The notes: generated by a model not told the origin, from the letters alone. Shown: positions 43,043 through 51,678, numbered from the stretch's first letter. The stretch is DNA of 64,000 nucleotides from Paenibacillus lupini (GCF_011761355.1 NZ_JAASRW010000006.1:62001-126000); one strand, 5' to 3'. Numbers and translations: made by a program.

Positions 43043-43378
43043 CTAAAGAAGTTGTTCGTGCATTATGACATATTTGTCGTATGATTGTGCGATATTGCCG
43101 AGCATAACGACCATCGATTCGAGCAACAGCTGTACTTTGTCGTCTGTTTCCTTATCCGACTGCTCCGGAACGTCTGACGATAGCCAGCCATTCTTCATCG
43201 AAGCCGGAAGCTCCACTTTCGCCAAAGCCTCGATAGCATTGACAGTACCGACCGATACGGCCGACACTCCGGCGCAGATAATATCCTTGCCGCGGTTTGC
43301 ATATTTAGCGTGTCCTGAGATCGCAAATGATACAATCCGTCTGTCAGCGGCTCTCCGTACGAATGTAACAGATATCAT
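43043..43378 (-). CDS. prp: Ribosomal-processing cysteine protease Prp
   Basis: The 111-residue protein (YsxB family) has the catalytic His in SFAISGHAKY and the catalytic Cys in IICAGVSAV. Prp removes the N-terminal extension of bL27. It lies between rplU and rpmA, as in B. subtilis and Staphylococcus. Confidence 0.95.
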   Translation of the reverse strand: MISVTFVRRAADRRIVSFAISGHAKYANRGKDIICAGVSAVSVGTVNAIEALAKVELPASMKNGWLSSDVPEQSDKETDDKVQLLLESMVVMLGNIAQSYDKYVIMHEQLL

Positions 43379-43390
43379 AAGAAAGTCCTC

Positions 43391-43702
43391 TTACGCTTGG
43401 ATTTTCTCGATTGTTACTTTCGTGAACGGTTGACGATGACCTTGCTTGCGGCGGTAGTTCTTTTTGGCTTTGTATTTGTAAACGATGATCTTTTGGCCTT
43501 TACCTTGTTTCTCGATTTTGCCAGAAACAGTAGCACCGGAAAGAACTGGAGTACCAGTTACCAGACCTTCGCTGTTAGATACTGCCAAGACACGATCAAA
43601 CGTTACGCTTTCGCCTTCGTTTGCGTTCAGTTTTTCGATGTAGATTACATCGCCCTCTTGAACTTTGTATTGCTTGCCGCCAGTTTCGATAATTGCGAAC
43701 AT
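43391..43702 (-). CDS. rplU: Ribosomal protein bL21
   Basis: The 103-residue protein MFAIIETGGKQYKVQEGD...KVTIEKIQA is a complete bL21, a 50S subunit protein that binds 23S rRNA. The start is the ATG with AAGGAGGTG upstream. The frame stays open for 44 more codons upstream, but that part is the mRNA leader. First gene of rplU-prp-rpmA. Confidence 0.97.
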   Translation of the reverse strand: MFAIIETGGKQYKVQEGDVIYIEKLNANEGESVTFDRVLAVSNSEGLVTGTPVLSGATVSGKIEKQGKGQKIIVYKYKAKKNYRRKQGHRQPFTKVTIEKIQA

Positions 43703-43826
43703 GTGTTGCACCTCCTTATTGTCGAAGACTCGCCTAATCCAGGTGGCAAGAGCAAAATGCATCCCACGCTTAAACCCAATTGGAGCGGTATCTGCATGTC
43801 CAAATATGAATATAAATGAGACATAC
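43703..43826 (-). promoter_or_regulatory. rplU 5' leader, probable L21 leader RNA
   Basis: The roughly 124-base leader between the promoter and rplU contains the segments GATACCGCTCCAATTGGG, AAGCGTGGGATGC and TTGCCACCTGG, which look like the Firmicute L21 autoregulatory leader. I judge this from memory of the consensus, not by alignment. Confidence 0.5.
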
Positions 43827-43832
43827 CAGAAC

Positions 43833-43861
43833 ATTCTATCACAGATTACTTAATCGATCAA
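43833..43861 (-). promoter_or_regulatory. SigA promoter of rplU operon
   Basis: TTGATC (43856-43861) and TAGAAT (43833-43838) are 17 bases apart on the minus strand. Confidence 0.7.
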
Positions 43862-43868
43862 CTATTGC

Positions 43869-45119
43869 CTATGAATTAACAGTAGTCTTTTTGCCGGTGC
43901 CGCCGCATGCCGGGCAGCGCTCGTTTAGCTGCCTTGCAGCATTGTCCCGCGCCTTCCGTCTGGTCAGTTCCAGCAGACCAAGCCTTGTCCAGCCAAACAC
44001 GGTGCATTTGGTCCGGTCCCTCTTCGCCCAATCCGACAGTCTTGCCATGACTTTCTCCCGATTGGATTCATTCTCCATATCAATAAAATCAATAACAATA
44101 ATACCGCCAACATCACGTATTCGAAGCAGTCTGGCAATCTCGTCAGCCGCTTCCATGTTCGTCTTGAACACAGTGTCTTCCAGATCAGTTGCACCTGTAT
44201 ACTTAGCTGTATTGACATCAATAACCGTCAGTGCTTCCGTCTCATCCCATACGAGAGAGCCGCCGCACTCCAATCGAATTCGGTTTTGGAAGGCTGCCTC
44301 AAGCTGCTCTGTCACTCTAAACCGATCAAATAACGAAGACTTTTCTTTTCGTGCATCAAATACCTTTAACCGGTCTGAAAGATGCGGTGTCATTTCCTGA
44401 ATCAACGCTGCTGCCTCACTGTAACGGGAAGCATCATCAAGCCATACCTCGTCCATATCATCAGTTAGTGTATCTCTCACCGCACGCCTAAGCAGACCCG
44501 CTTCACGATGCAGTTCGGCCGGAGCTTTCGCAGCTGCCGCTCGCTGCTCTACGCTTTTCCATAACTGTCGAAGCTGCTCCACATCAGCACCCAGCGATTC
44601 TTCACATTCGCCTTCGGCTGCTGTACGCATGATGATGCCTTCTTCTTCCAGTCGAAGCCGTTCGCCAATCATCCGGATTCGCGAGCGTTCGCTTTCCGTC
44701 AGTATTTTTTTCGAAACACCGACATAACCGGCTATCGGCATATAGACCAGCCAACGGCCCGGCAAAGTAAAGTGCGTCGTCACACGCGCTCCCTTACTCC
44801 CCATCGGTTCTTTCATTACTTGTACAACTAGCTCTTGCCCCGATTTGACAAGCTCCGTAATGGAAGGCTTTTGCTCCGGTTGTTTCTCCAAATGGGGATG
44901 CAGCAGATCATCTATGTATAGAAATGCATTTTTCCCAAGACCAATATCAACAAAAGCGGCCTGCATGCCTGGCAGCACATTGACTACTCGTCCCTTATAT
45001 ACATTGCCGACCAATCCGCTGCTCTCCGACTGTTCCATATAAAAATCAATAAGCCGCCCGTTCAACAGCACGGCAGTCTGCAGCAGTTCTCTGTGTCCGT
45101 GCATCAACATCCGCTTCAT
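43869..45119 (-). CDS. rng: Ribonuclease G/E family protein
   Basis: The 416-residue protein has an S1-like RNA-binding domain (GNVYKGRVVNVLPGMQAAFVDIG), a 5'-sensor/RNase H-like region, the DNase I-like catalytic part with the Mg-binding acids in TVIDVNTAKYTG and IVIDFIDM, and the Zn-link CPACGGTG at the C-terminus. RNase E/G cuts single-stranded RNA and trims rRNA. Compact length fits RNase G. B. subtilis lacks this family and uses RNase Y. The start is not certain: a second ATG follows three codons later. Confidence 0.92.
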   Translation of the reverse strand: MKRMLMHGHRELLQTAVLLNGRLIDFYMEQSESSGLVGNVYKGRVVNVLPGMQAAFVDIGLGKNAFLYIDDLLHPHLEKQPEQKPSITELVKSGQELVVQVMKEPMGSKGARVTTHFTLPGRWLVYMPIAGYVGVSKKILTESERSRIRMIGERLRLEEEGIIMRTAAEGECEESLGADVEQLRQLWKSVEQRAAAAKAPAELHREAGLLRRAVRDTLTDDMDEVWLDDASRYSEAAALIQEMTPHLSDRLKVFDARKEKSSLFDRFRVTEQLEAAFQNRIRLECGGSLVWDETEALTVIDVNTAKYTGATDLEDTVFKTNMEAADEIARLLRIRDVGGIIVIDFIDMENESNREKVMARLSDWAKRDRTKCTVFGWTRLGLLELTRRKARDNAARQLNERCPACGGTGKKTTVNS

Positions 45120-45211
45120 TCCCGAACATCAACCGCCTTACGTTTTGTTTCTCGTCATCTACTCTATTCTACCACCAAGTTACCTTAACGAAAAAGTGGT
45201 CTATTTTACCT

Positions 45212-46093
45212 CTATCGAAAAAGTTCGATAACAGCACGATTGGGATCGCGTTCAATCAAGAAACGGTCCACTACCTCTTTCTCAGGAACAACCTTGACGA
45301 TACGGCCTTCCAGCTCCATCAAATAAATAAGATGGTACTGTTCACGCCATAATAGACGCACGACACCAATAATTGGTTGCTTAATATTTACAATTATTGG
45401 TCGAGCCAAAGAGCCGCGGGCGATCGTCCTGACGGCAACTCGGTCGCGATGCATAAGAAATCGAACGAAGAGGTAAGGAATATTGCGGTAATAGGTCCAA
45501 TTCGTCAGCCATAAGAACAAACCTACAACAAGCAGATTAAGTTGGATCCCGTTACTCGGCCAAAAAGCGGTTGAGATTGCAAATCCAATCATCAGCGTGC
45601 TAAGGACAATACTGATGCGGGAAGTCCATTTCATCATGGAATAATAATTAAAACCATAGCTGAAAGCAGCCTGCAGCAGCTTGCCGCCGTCAAGCGGATA
45701 GATGGGGAGAAGGTTAAATAAGCCGATCATTAGATTAGCCTTCCATACATATGCCGCCCATTCCGGGTCCCACCAGCCAAGCTGGCCGCATCCCCATGCA
45801 GCTAGTCCCATCCAGACGTTCTGAAGGGGTCCAGCTATGGCGATCAGGGCATCCTGCTTAGCGGGAATACTACCGGCATCCTCGATTTCCGCAACCCCGC
45901 CAAAGGGCAGGAGCTTCACTTCCCTGACACGGATGTCGAAGCTCCTTGCCACAACAACATGTCCAATCTCATGCACAAGAACGATTAGAAATAACGTGAA
46001 GAGCTCGGCGAAATAGCCCGTCATAACAGATCCAATCATGACGAGTACGAACAACGGATGAACGGACCAGCGAATGCCCTTCCATTTAATCAA
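45212..46093 (-). CDS. spoIVFB: Intramembrane metalloprotease SpoIVFB
   Basis: The 293-residue site-2 protease family protein has the zinc motif HEIGH in LIVLVHEIGHVVVAR (about residues 40-47) and the second motif NLLPIYPLDGGKLLQ. A C-terminal cytoplasmic part resembles a CBS domain. In sporulating Bacillus it cleaves pro-SigK in the mother-cell membrane around the forespore. It overlaps spoIVFA by 8 bp. Confidence 0.93.
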   Translation of the reverse strand: MIKWKGIRWSVHPLFVLVMIGSVMTGYFAELFTLFLIVLVHEIGHVVVARSFDIRVREVKLLPFGGVAEIEDAGSIPAKQDALIAIAGPLQNVWMGLAAWGCGQLGWWDPEWAAYVWKANLMIGLFNLLPIYPLDGGKLLQAAFSYGFNYYSMMKWTSRISIVLSTLMIGFAISTAFWPSNGIQLNLLVVGLFLWLTNWTYYRNIPYLFVRFLMHRDRVAVRTIARGSLARPIIVNIKQPIIGVVRLLWREQYHLIYLMELEGRIVKVVPEKEVVDRFLIERDPNRAVIELFR

Positions 46094-47042
46094 TCGGAAT
46101 CACGCCCACGGGATCGACGTATTGGTCATTTTGCCTCACTGCAAAATAAAGCATGCTCGGCTCCTCGAGTGCAGACTCATGAAGGGTGCCTATTGTATCA
46201 CCTGCCTCTACCCAGTCATTTGGCTTAACCGTGGCAGCGCCAAGTTTGCCATAGACCGAGGAGCGGTCATTAGCATGTTCAATGAGAACGGTAAAACCTG
46301 TTCCATTCTCTGCTTCCGATACAACCAATACCCTTCCCGTTTCGATCGCGGATACTTCTTCTTTCGAGTTACCCGCAAGCTCGATCCCGTTAAGCATCTC
46401 CGCAAAAGTACGTACGATCGCGCCATCTGGCAGTGGAGAGACAATAGGCAGTTCAACCGCACCATTCGCCGATTCTGCCTCCTTCTGCTTCTGGTTAAAA
46501 ATCGGTATAAAAGATGGAGCACCAGCGAACGTTTCCTTGTACCAGGTTGCGACTGCAGTAAAATCCATCTCATCCGTCAACGCATTTTTTACAATGGTTT
46601 GTCCCTTCTGTGCGTACGGTGAGTCATTATGAAATACACCCCATATTGCCGCGAAAAGAACAACAGCAATAATGGCTTTCCATTTCAGTTCATTACGCAA
46701 AATTGGCCTGCGGTCATTGCCGTCATCATCCGAATCGTATGCTGGATATTCTGGTACAAAACGTCCGTTCTTGCCATCGCCAGACTCCCAGCCAAGCCAA
46801 GGATTCGGATTGGTCTTCCACAGCTTCTCCGGATCCAGCTCATCTCCGCCTGCTTCCATATGGTAAGGTGCAGGAAAGAGCTCCTCCTCATACCGGCGGT
46901 TTGGTTTGTCCTTTATAGGGCGGGCTTTCCCCTGAAGCTTATTCTCCTGCTGCTGCCATATCTTAGCCTGTTTCTCCTGCAACTCCAGCAGCTGTTTAAT
47001 TTTCTCCTGCCGCCGCTCTCGAACACTATCTTTTTTACTCAT
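46086..47042 (-). CDS. spoIVFA: SpoIVFA, inactive M23-fold regulator of SpoIVFB
   Basis: The 318-residue protein has a long charged cytoplasmic N-terminus, one membrane helix (about 121-138) and a LytM/M23-like extracellular domain. The M23 zinc ligands are absent: the first motif reads GIELAGNS and the usual HxH reads FAVRQ, as expected for SpoIVFA, which is a scaffold and not a peptidase. It holds SpoIVFB inactive until SpoIVB cleaves it. It is co-transcribed with spoIVFB, with a SigE-like promoter upstream. Confidence 0.88.
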   Translation of the reverse strand: MSKKDSVRERRQEKIKQLLELQEKQAKIWQQQENKLQGKARPIKDKPNRRYEEELFPAPYHMEAGGDELDPEKLWKTNPNPWLGWESGDGKNGRFVPEYPAYDSDDDGNDRRPILRNELKWKAIIAVVLFAAIWGVFHNDSPYAQKGQTIVKNALTDEMDFTAVATWYKETFAGAPSFIPIFNQKQKEAESANGAVELPIVSPLPDGAIVRTFAEMLNGIELAGNSKEEVSAIETGRVLVVSEAENGTGFTVLIEHANDRSSVYGKLGAATVKPNDWVEAGDTIGTLHESALEEPSMLYFAVRQNDQYVDPVGVIPID

Positions 47043-47106
47043 CGATTAGCCTCCTCTCACGCAAGGCAAGCCGGACGCCCTAACGCTGACCAAGCTCCTT
47101 TCTACA

Positions 47107-47135
47107 TAAGTATGTGTACAGGCTGACAAGTATGC
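47107..47135 (-). promoter_or_regulatory. SigE-type promoter of spoIVFA-spoIVFB
   Basis: On the minus strand GCATACTT (47128-47135) and CATACTTA (47107-47114) are spaced as in SigE promoters, about 65 bp before spoIVFA. SigE drives spoIVF in B. subtilis. Confidence 0.45.
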
Positions 47136-47181
47136 GGGGGACGGCATAATACAAACTGTCACAAGCTATGTCATTCCACAT

Positions 47182-47340
47182 TCGAATGTTCTTCCGATCG
47201 CTGTTGTCCTCGAATTTCTTCATTCCAATCCGCTTTAGCGGATGAAATTCGGAGGACAAATGCGAACGTAAGCTTATGCTTTCGAAGTAGCTTTCTTTCA
47301 GAAAGCTTTAGCTTCTCCAGAACTATTCGAGCTGCTCCAT
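47182..47340 (-). repeat. Hairpin repeat family, copy B
   Basis: The flank ATGTTCTTCCGATCGC (from 47186) leads into a 13-bp stem with one bulge (47206-47218 and 47244-47257). The flanks AAATGCGAACG and TTCTCCAGAA (47313) follow. The same flanks occur inverted at 47464-47580. Between the two right-hand flanks this copy has about 40 extra bases with a small hairpin (CTTTCTTTCAGAAAG). Confidence 0.75.
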
Positions 47341-47361
47341 TTCGGCTTAGCCTAAAGGGGA

Positions 47362-47397
47362 AGAAAAAAAGACCGAGCAGGTTTATATCTGCTCGGA
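47362..47397 (-). terminator. Terminator upstream of spoIVFA
   Basis: A perfect 8-bp stem, CCGAGCAG / CTGCTCGG (47373-47380 and 47389-47396), is followed on the minus strand by T residues. It isolates spoIVFA from read-through of rodA. Confidence 0.88.
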
Positions 47398-47463
47398 CAT
47401 TGTGGTTTCCTTACGAGCTGGGCGAATAGCTTCAGCTCTTTTTGAGGTGCAGGTTTAGGGCAT

Positions 47464-47580
47464 GCGGAGCATTCAAATGATTCTGGAGAAACGTAGTGGT
47501 CGCTTTTGCTCGGGGATTCCAATCCTATTGGAGTTGTTCAAGAATCCCCGAGCAATGGCGATCGGAAGAACATTTGTATG
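47464..47580 (+). repeat. Hairpin repeat family, copy C
   Basis: The flank TTCTGGAGAAACGTAG precedes a perfect 12-bp stem (GCTCGGGGATTC at 47508-47519 with 47542-47553, 22-base loop), and the flank GGCGATCGGAAGAACATT follows. It is inverted relative to copy B and parallel to copy A (754-898). Confidence 0.78.
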
Positions 47581-47606
47581 CGCAGCATGCATCTAACAAC
47601 CTGAAA

Positions 47607-47635
47607 ATCAAAAAAGCTGGCCTATTCGGCCAGCT
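47607..47635 (-). terminator. Terminator overlapping the rodA stop codon
   Basis: The stem AGCTGGCC / GGCCAGCT (47628-47635 and 47615-47622) has the rodA TAG in its loop and ends in six T. It closes the DUF4321-to-rodA operon. Confidence 0.9.
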
Positions 47636-48770
47636 CGTATTTCTCTTGGTGGGCATTGATACTAAACAAAATACCAATACACAGCATGTTCAGCATGAGG
47701 GATGTACCGCCGTAGCTGATGAATGGAAGCGTAATACCGGTGATTGGCATAAGGCCGATCATCATCCCGATATTTTGGAAGATCTGAAACACATACATGG
47801 ATGCTATACCGATGACAATAAACGAGGCTCGATTATCGTAACATCGGAAGGCGATTAAAATCATCCTGTATATTAAGAGGAAATATAAGAGCAACAGGAC
47901 CGCTGAGCCCTGGAAGCCAAATTCCTCCCCGATAACAACAAAGATCGAATCGGAATAAGGATACGGGATAAACTTCCCGTTAATCATATCGCCCTTCAAG
48001 TACCCGTCGCCGCTTAGTCCGCCGGAACCAATCGCAATCTTCGCATTTTCCGATTGATGCTTATCATCACTTGATGCCTGACTTGGATCAAGGAATGTAT
48101 TAATCCGCTTGTACCAGTGCTCTTTGTTATGATCCTTTAAATAATTCTCGATATCGGAATTGAACATCGTGAACAAGGATACAAACAAGACCACAGCTGC
48201 AATAACGGTTGTTAATCCAACAAGCACATGCACATACTTGACGTTGCCGATCCACAGCATTCCAAGCACGATTACCAAATAAATAATCGCGTTGCCAAGG
48301 TCAGGCTGAATCATTACGAGCAGGAACGGCAAAAAGGCAAAAGCCGCAATCGGAAGCAAATCCTCCGTAAAGGTTAAGCGATCACCTTGACGCCTGCCCA
48401 TAATATAAGCAATACCAATAATGATAATAATCTTCATAATCTCAGCAGGCTGAAATAAGAAGCCGCCCGGCAGCTTGAACCAACCGGACGCACCATTAAT
48501 GTTAGCTCCAAAGAAAAAGACCGCTATAAGCAGCGCTATACCAATGCCGTATAATATATACCAGCTTTTAAGCAAAATGCGATAATCGAATACCGTTGCC
48601 ATTATAGCTATAATAAAACCAATTATATAATAGACGACTGTCTTCAGATCATAGTTGTGATAAATCGGGTTATTATGAGTAGCGCTTCTGATCAGAACGG
48701 TACTAATGCCCATTAAGCAAAGCAGAATCGCTATAATTCCCCAGTCTATTTTTTTTAGTTTGTTAAGCAC
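47622..48770 (-). CDS. rodA: SEDS glycosyltransferase RodA
   Basis: The 382-residue protein has ten hydrophobic helices and SEDS signatures: QPAEIMKI, MIQPDLGNAIIYLVI, IGSGGLSGDGYLKG, VIGEEFGFQGS and PFISYGGTSLM. SEDS proteins polymerise lipid II glycan strands. Position after mreBCD-minCD suggests the elongation enzyme RodA rather than FtsW or SpoVE. It starts at GTG seven bases after minD. Confidence 0.92.
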   Translation of the reverse strand: MLNKLKKIDWGIIAILLCLMGISTVLIRSATHNNPIYHNYDLKTVVYYIIGFIIAIMATVFDYRILLKSWYILYGIGIALLIAVFFFGANINGASGWFKLPGGFLFQPAEIMKIIIIIGIAYIMGRRQGDRLTFTEDLLPIAAFAFLPFLLVMIQPDLGNAIIYLVIVLGMLWIGNVKYVHVLVGLTTVIAAVVLFVSLFTMFNSDIENYLKDHNKEHWYKRINTFLDPSQASSDDKHQSENAKIAIGSGGLSGDGYLKGDMINGKFIPYPYSDSIFVVIGEEFGFQGSAVLLLLYFLLIYRMILIAFRCYDNRASFIVIGIASMYVFQIFQNIGMMIGLMPITGITLPFISYGGTSLMLNMLCIGILFSINAHQEKYELAE

Positions 48771-48777
48771 AAGGCAA

Positions 48778-49569
48778 TCATCCTATTCCAAGAAACTTGC
48801 GGAAGCGTTTGAAGGCCCCAGCCTTCTCATCAAGCAGCATAAGAGGAACCATATCACCAAGGATACGGCGAGCGATGTTTCGATAAGCAATCGCAGCACG
48901 CGAAGAAGGATCCATAACGGTTGGTTCGCCGGAGTTTGCTGCTTTGATGACCTTCTCGTCATCCGGTACGATTCCAAGCAAGTCGACAGCAAGCACCTGA
49001 CAAATCTCATCAATATCCAGCATTTCGCCGTTTTTCACCATATTTTGACGAATACGGTTAATAATAATTTTGGATGGAATCTGGTCTTTCTCGAGTAGTC
49101 CAATAACGCGGTCAGCATCGCGCACCGCTGCATTTTCCGGTGTCGTAACAACAATCGCCCGATCTGCGCCTGCAATTGCATTACGGAAACCATGTTCAAT
49201 ACCTGCTGGACAATCAATAATGACGTAATCGAAATCTTTCTTGAGTTCGAGCACCATATCCTTGACTTGCTCCGGTGACACATCCTGCTTATCCTTCGTT
49301 TGCGCAGCAGGAAGCATGTACAATTCTTCAAAACGCTTGTCTTTAATCAGAGCCTGATTAAGACGACAACGTCCTTCCGCTACATCAATCAAGTCATAAA
49401 TGATTCGATTCTCAAGTCCCATTACAACATCCAAATTACGCAATCCGATGTCGGTATCAACCATACAAACCTTTTTACCAAGCAAAGCAAGTGCTGTACC
49501 TAAATTAGCTGAGGTCGTCGTCTTGCCGACTCCGCCTTTGCCTGATGTAACAACAATCGCCTCTCCCAT
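48778..49569 (-). CDS. minD: Septum site-determining ATPase MinD
   Basis: The 263-residue protein has the deviant Walker A motif SGKGGVGKTTT at residue 9 and ends with the amphipathic membrane-targeting helix GAFKRFRKFLGIG. MinD recruits MinC to the membrane to block division at the wrong site. No MinE or DivIVA gene is in the window. Confidence 0.97.
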   Translation of the reverse strand: MGEAIVVTSGKGGVGKTTTSANLGTALALLGKKVCMVDTDIGLRNLDVVMGLENRIIYDLIDVAEGRCRLNQALIKDKRFEELYMLPAAQTKDKQDVSPEQVKDMVLELKKDFDYVIIDCPAGIEHGFRNAIAGADRAIVVTTPENAAVRDADRVIGLLEKDQIPSKIIINRIRQNMVKNGEMLDIDEICQVLAVDLLGIVPDDEKVIKAANSGEPTVMDPSSRAAIAYRNIARRILGDMVPLMLLDEKAGAFKRFRKFLGIG

Positions 49570-49582
49570 TCATGAACACCCC

Positions 49583-50239
49583 TTATACCTTAATCGGATT
49601 ATTACGTAAACGGAATAATTGCGTTATCTTGTCAATCTGCATGCTTCCCTCATACAAATAAGCGAATTCCATGGCTGCGTCTCCGGACATCCATTCCTCC
49701 GGCGGGCGACTGATGACATCGGCAATTCGAAGCTGGGTTGGACGCATTAGCGAGGCGGCAATAATAACGTCCGTTCGGCCGTTTACGCCCGCATGGGCGA
49801 CACCTCTCAGTGCGCCCATCACGTAAATATCACCGCTGCATAAAATTGTGCCGCCTGGATTCAAATCGCCTGCAAGCAGCAAATCACCATCATGCTCTAT
49901 CGTTTGACCGGATCGAACAATACCGGTAATAACATATGGGCCTGTCGGAATTTGATTTGCCATGTCCTGCGCATCAAGCGCTGACTCAATCGACTGCACC
50001 ATCAAATTCCCCTGCGAGCGGATAACCGATTTGATCCGTTCTTTATCATCTTCACCGAGCTGCCTTTCCCCAAGCTTCACATGTACGTGAACTAACGGGC
50101 CGGTAAGCAGCTGCTGATGCGTTTTCTCCAACTTATACTGCAGCTCGTCGAGCAAAACTGCGAATTCGCACTTATCGTCGAGAAGGAACACGAGACCTTC
50201 CTTGACACCTTTAATCATGATATGCTGCTTCTCGGTCAC
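49583..50239 (-). CDS. minC: Septum site-determining protein MinC
   Basis: The 218-residue protein has the N-terminal MinC domain (MIKGVKEGLVFLLDD) and the C-terminal beta-helix with RSGQTIEHDGDLLLAGDLNPGG. It inhibits FtsZ assembly together with MinD, whose gene starts 13 bp downstream. Confidence 0.95.
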   Translation of the reverse strand: MTEKQHIMIKGVKEGLVFLLDDKCEFAVLLDELQYKLEKTHQQLLTGPLVHVHVKLGERQLGEDDKERIKSVIRSQGNLMVQSIESALDAQDMANQIPTGPYVITGIVRSGQTIEHDGDLLLAGDLNPGGTILCSGDIYVMGALRGVAHAGVNGRTDVIIAASLMRPTQLRIADVISRPPEEWMSGDAAMEFAYLYEGSMQIDKITQLFRLRNNPIKV

Positions 50240-50305
50240 GTCTGCCCCTCCCCAACGTAATCCATTCTTTTCGCGATGTGCATATTCCTGCTTTCTGCCA
50301 AGAAA

Positions 50306-50839
50306 TTATTCTTCTTCTGTCTCCGGATTGAGCTTTGAGTGACTCTCATAGAGACGCCTTGCCGGAACATAAACCGCCAGCGCAAATACTAGCTGAAGGA
50401 ATAAACTCGGTAGAATATGATCCATCAGTGCAAACGCATAGGACTCGTTCGTAATTCGGAACACCATGTTCACGAAGTATACGATTGTATCATACAGAAT
50501 ACTGCCTAGCCCTATGATCGATAAAGCCGTCAATAGCGTACTGCGACGCCGCTCCAGCAATACCCCCGTATAATATCCAATAAGTCCCATGGCAAAAGCA
50601 TTAACGCCCATCAAATGTCCGAAGTACACGACATCCTGTAGAAATCCAAATCCAATTCCAAAGAGCAAAGCCCGGTGCCGACCGCTGTATAAAGCAGCAA
50701 ACATCACAAACACGAATAAGAAATGAGGTACAATTCTTCCGGTCAGCTCAGTTGGAATAAGCCACGGCATAATAGTGCCTTCGACGATAAACAGCAGCAG
50801 CATGACAAGGATGAGACGGTTAATGCCTCTGTCACCCAT
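50306..50839 (-). CDS. mreD: Rod shape-determining protein MreD
   Basis: The 177-residue protein has about five helices and the MreD segment GIGFGFLQDVVYFGHLMGVNAF. It is part of the MreBCD-RodA elongasome. It starts 2 bp after mreC. Confidence 0.93.
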   Translation of the reverse strand: MGDRGINRLILVMLLLFIVEGTIMPWLIPTELTGRIVPHFLFVFVMFAALYSGRHRALLFGIGFGFLQDVVYFGHLMGVNAFAMGLIGYYTGVLLERRRSTLLTALSIIGLGSILYDTIVYFVNMVFRITNESYAFALMDHILPSLFLQLVFALAVYVPARRLYESHSKLNPETEEE

Positions 50840-50841
50840 TG

Positions 50842-51678
50842 TTATTCATCTCCCGAATTCGCAGGTTGGACGACGAATACTTCTGTCAAATGATCGAATT
50901 TGGCTGCCATTTTAATCGTAGCAGTATGTGTTAAACCAAAATCGCCGACCTGTCTTGTTTCTACCGTACCAATAACGAGTCCACGCGGATAGACATTCCC
51001 TAAACCAGATGTAATAACAACATCATCTACGATCATTTTGTCATTTTCTGCAATCTTTGTCATTACCAGGCGGTCTGTTTCTTGGTCATAGCTGCTCACA
51101 ATACCAAAGGATTCATTCTCTCTGCCGAGAATGGTTGCTGCAATGGAATTCGATGTCGGTGAAGTTTCATCGAGCTCTGTAATTGGCGTTACCGTTGACG
51201 TATAAGGACGTACATTACTTACAAGACCTACCAGCCCGTCAATCGTTGTAACCGCCATATTAGGTTTAATGCCGTTCTTCGAGCCTAAGTTAATGACCAT
51301 CGTATGATTGTAAGGATCATTATCGATTGCTGTGACTTGCGCTATTAAGTATTTATAATCATACATCGTTTTCTGTTGTTCCGTGAAATGAAGATCTTTT
51401 TGCAGCCGCTCATTCTCTTTCTTAACAAAATTATAATTAATTTTGTCCCGTGCATAAGCAGCAGCTGTCAGACGGAGCTGTTCATTCTCTTCATGCAGCG
51501 TTTTGAGTTCACGAATGTCCTCAAAGAAGCCCGCTACTAATCCAGCGGGCTTGTAGAACCATTGCTGCGCGAATCCAACAGAATCACCGAGAAACTTCTC
51601 GGGGTAGGTTAGCTCCTTGCGGTCACTTAGTGAGAAACCAATAACCGCAATGAACAGGATTAATCCGATCATAAGCAT
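50842..51678 (-). CDS. mreC: Rod shape-determining protein MreC
   Basis: The 278-residue protein from the first ATG has one membrane helix, a coiled coil (about 55-100) and the MreC beta-rich domain (VGLVSNVRPYTSTVTPITE). MreC links MreB to the wall synthases. The ATG cuts directly into the membrane helix. Upstream codons to 51717 stay in frame and read ELFKLLRNKRLF, a normal positive cytoplasmic tail. The true start may therefore be the non-ATG codon CTG at 51709-51711, six bases after AGGTGA, or ATT at 51715-51717. Confidence 0.93.
   Translation of the reverse strand: MLMIGLILFIAVIGFSLSDRKELTYPEKFLGDSVGFAQQWFYKPAGLVAGFFEDIRELKTLHEENEQLRLTAAAYARDKINYNFVKKENERLQKDLHFTEQQKTMYDYKYLIAQVTAIDNDPYNHTMVINLGSKNGIKPNMAVTTIDGLVGLVSNVRPYTSTVTPITELDETSPTSNSIAATILGRENESFGIVSSYDQETDRLVMTKIAENDKMIVDDVVITSGLGNVYPRGLVIGTVETRQVGDFGLTHTATIKMAAKFDHLTEVFVVQPANSGDE

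Noticed and set aside
43703..43834. 44-codon in-frame extension upstream of rplU
   Set aside because: It has no stop codon, but bL21 starts at the internal ATG with a strong ribosome site, and the extension coincides with the mRNA leader.
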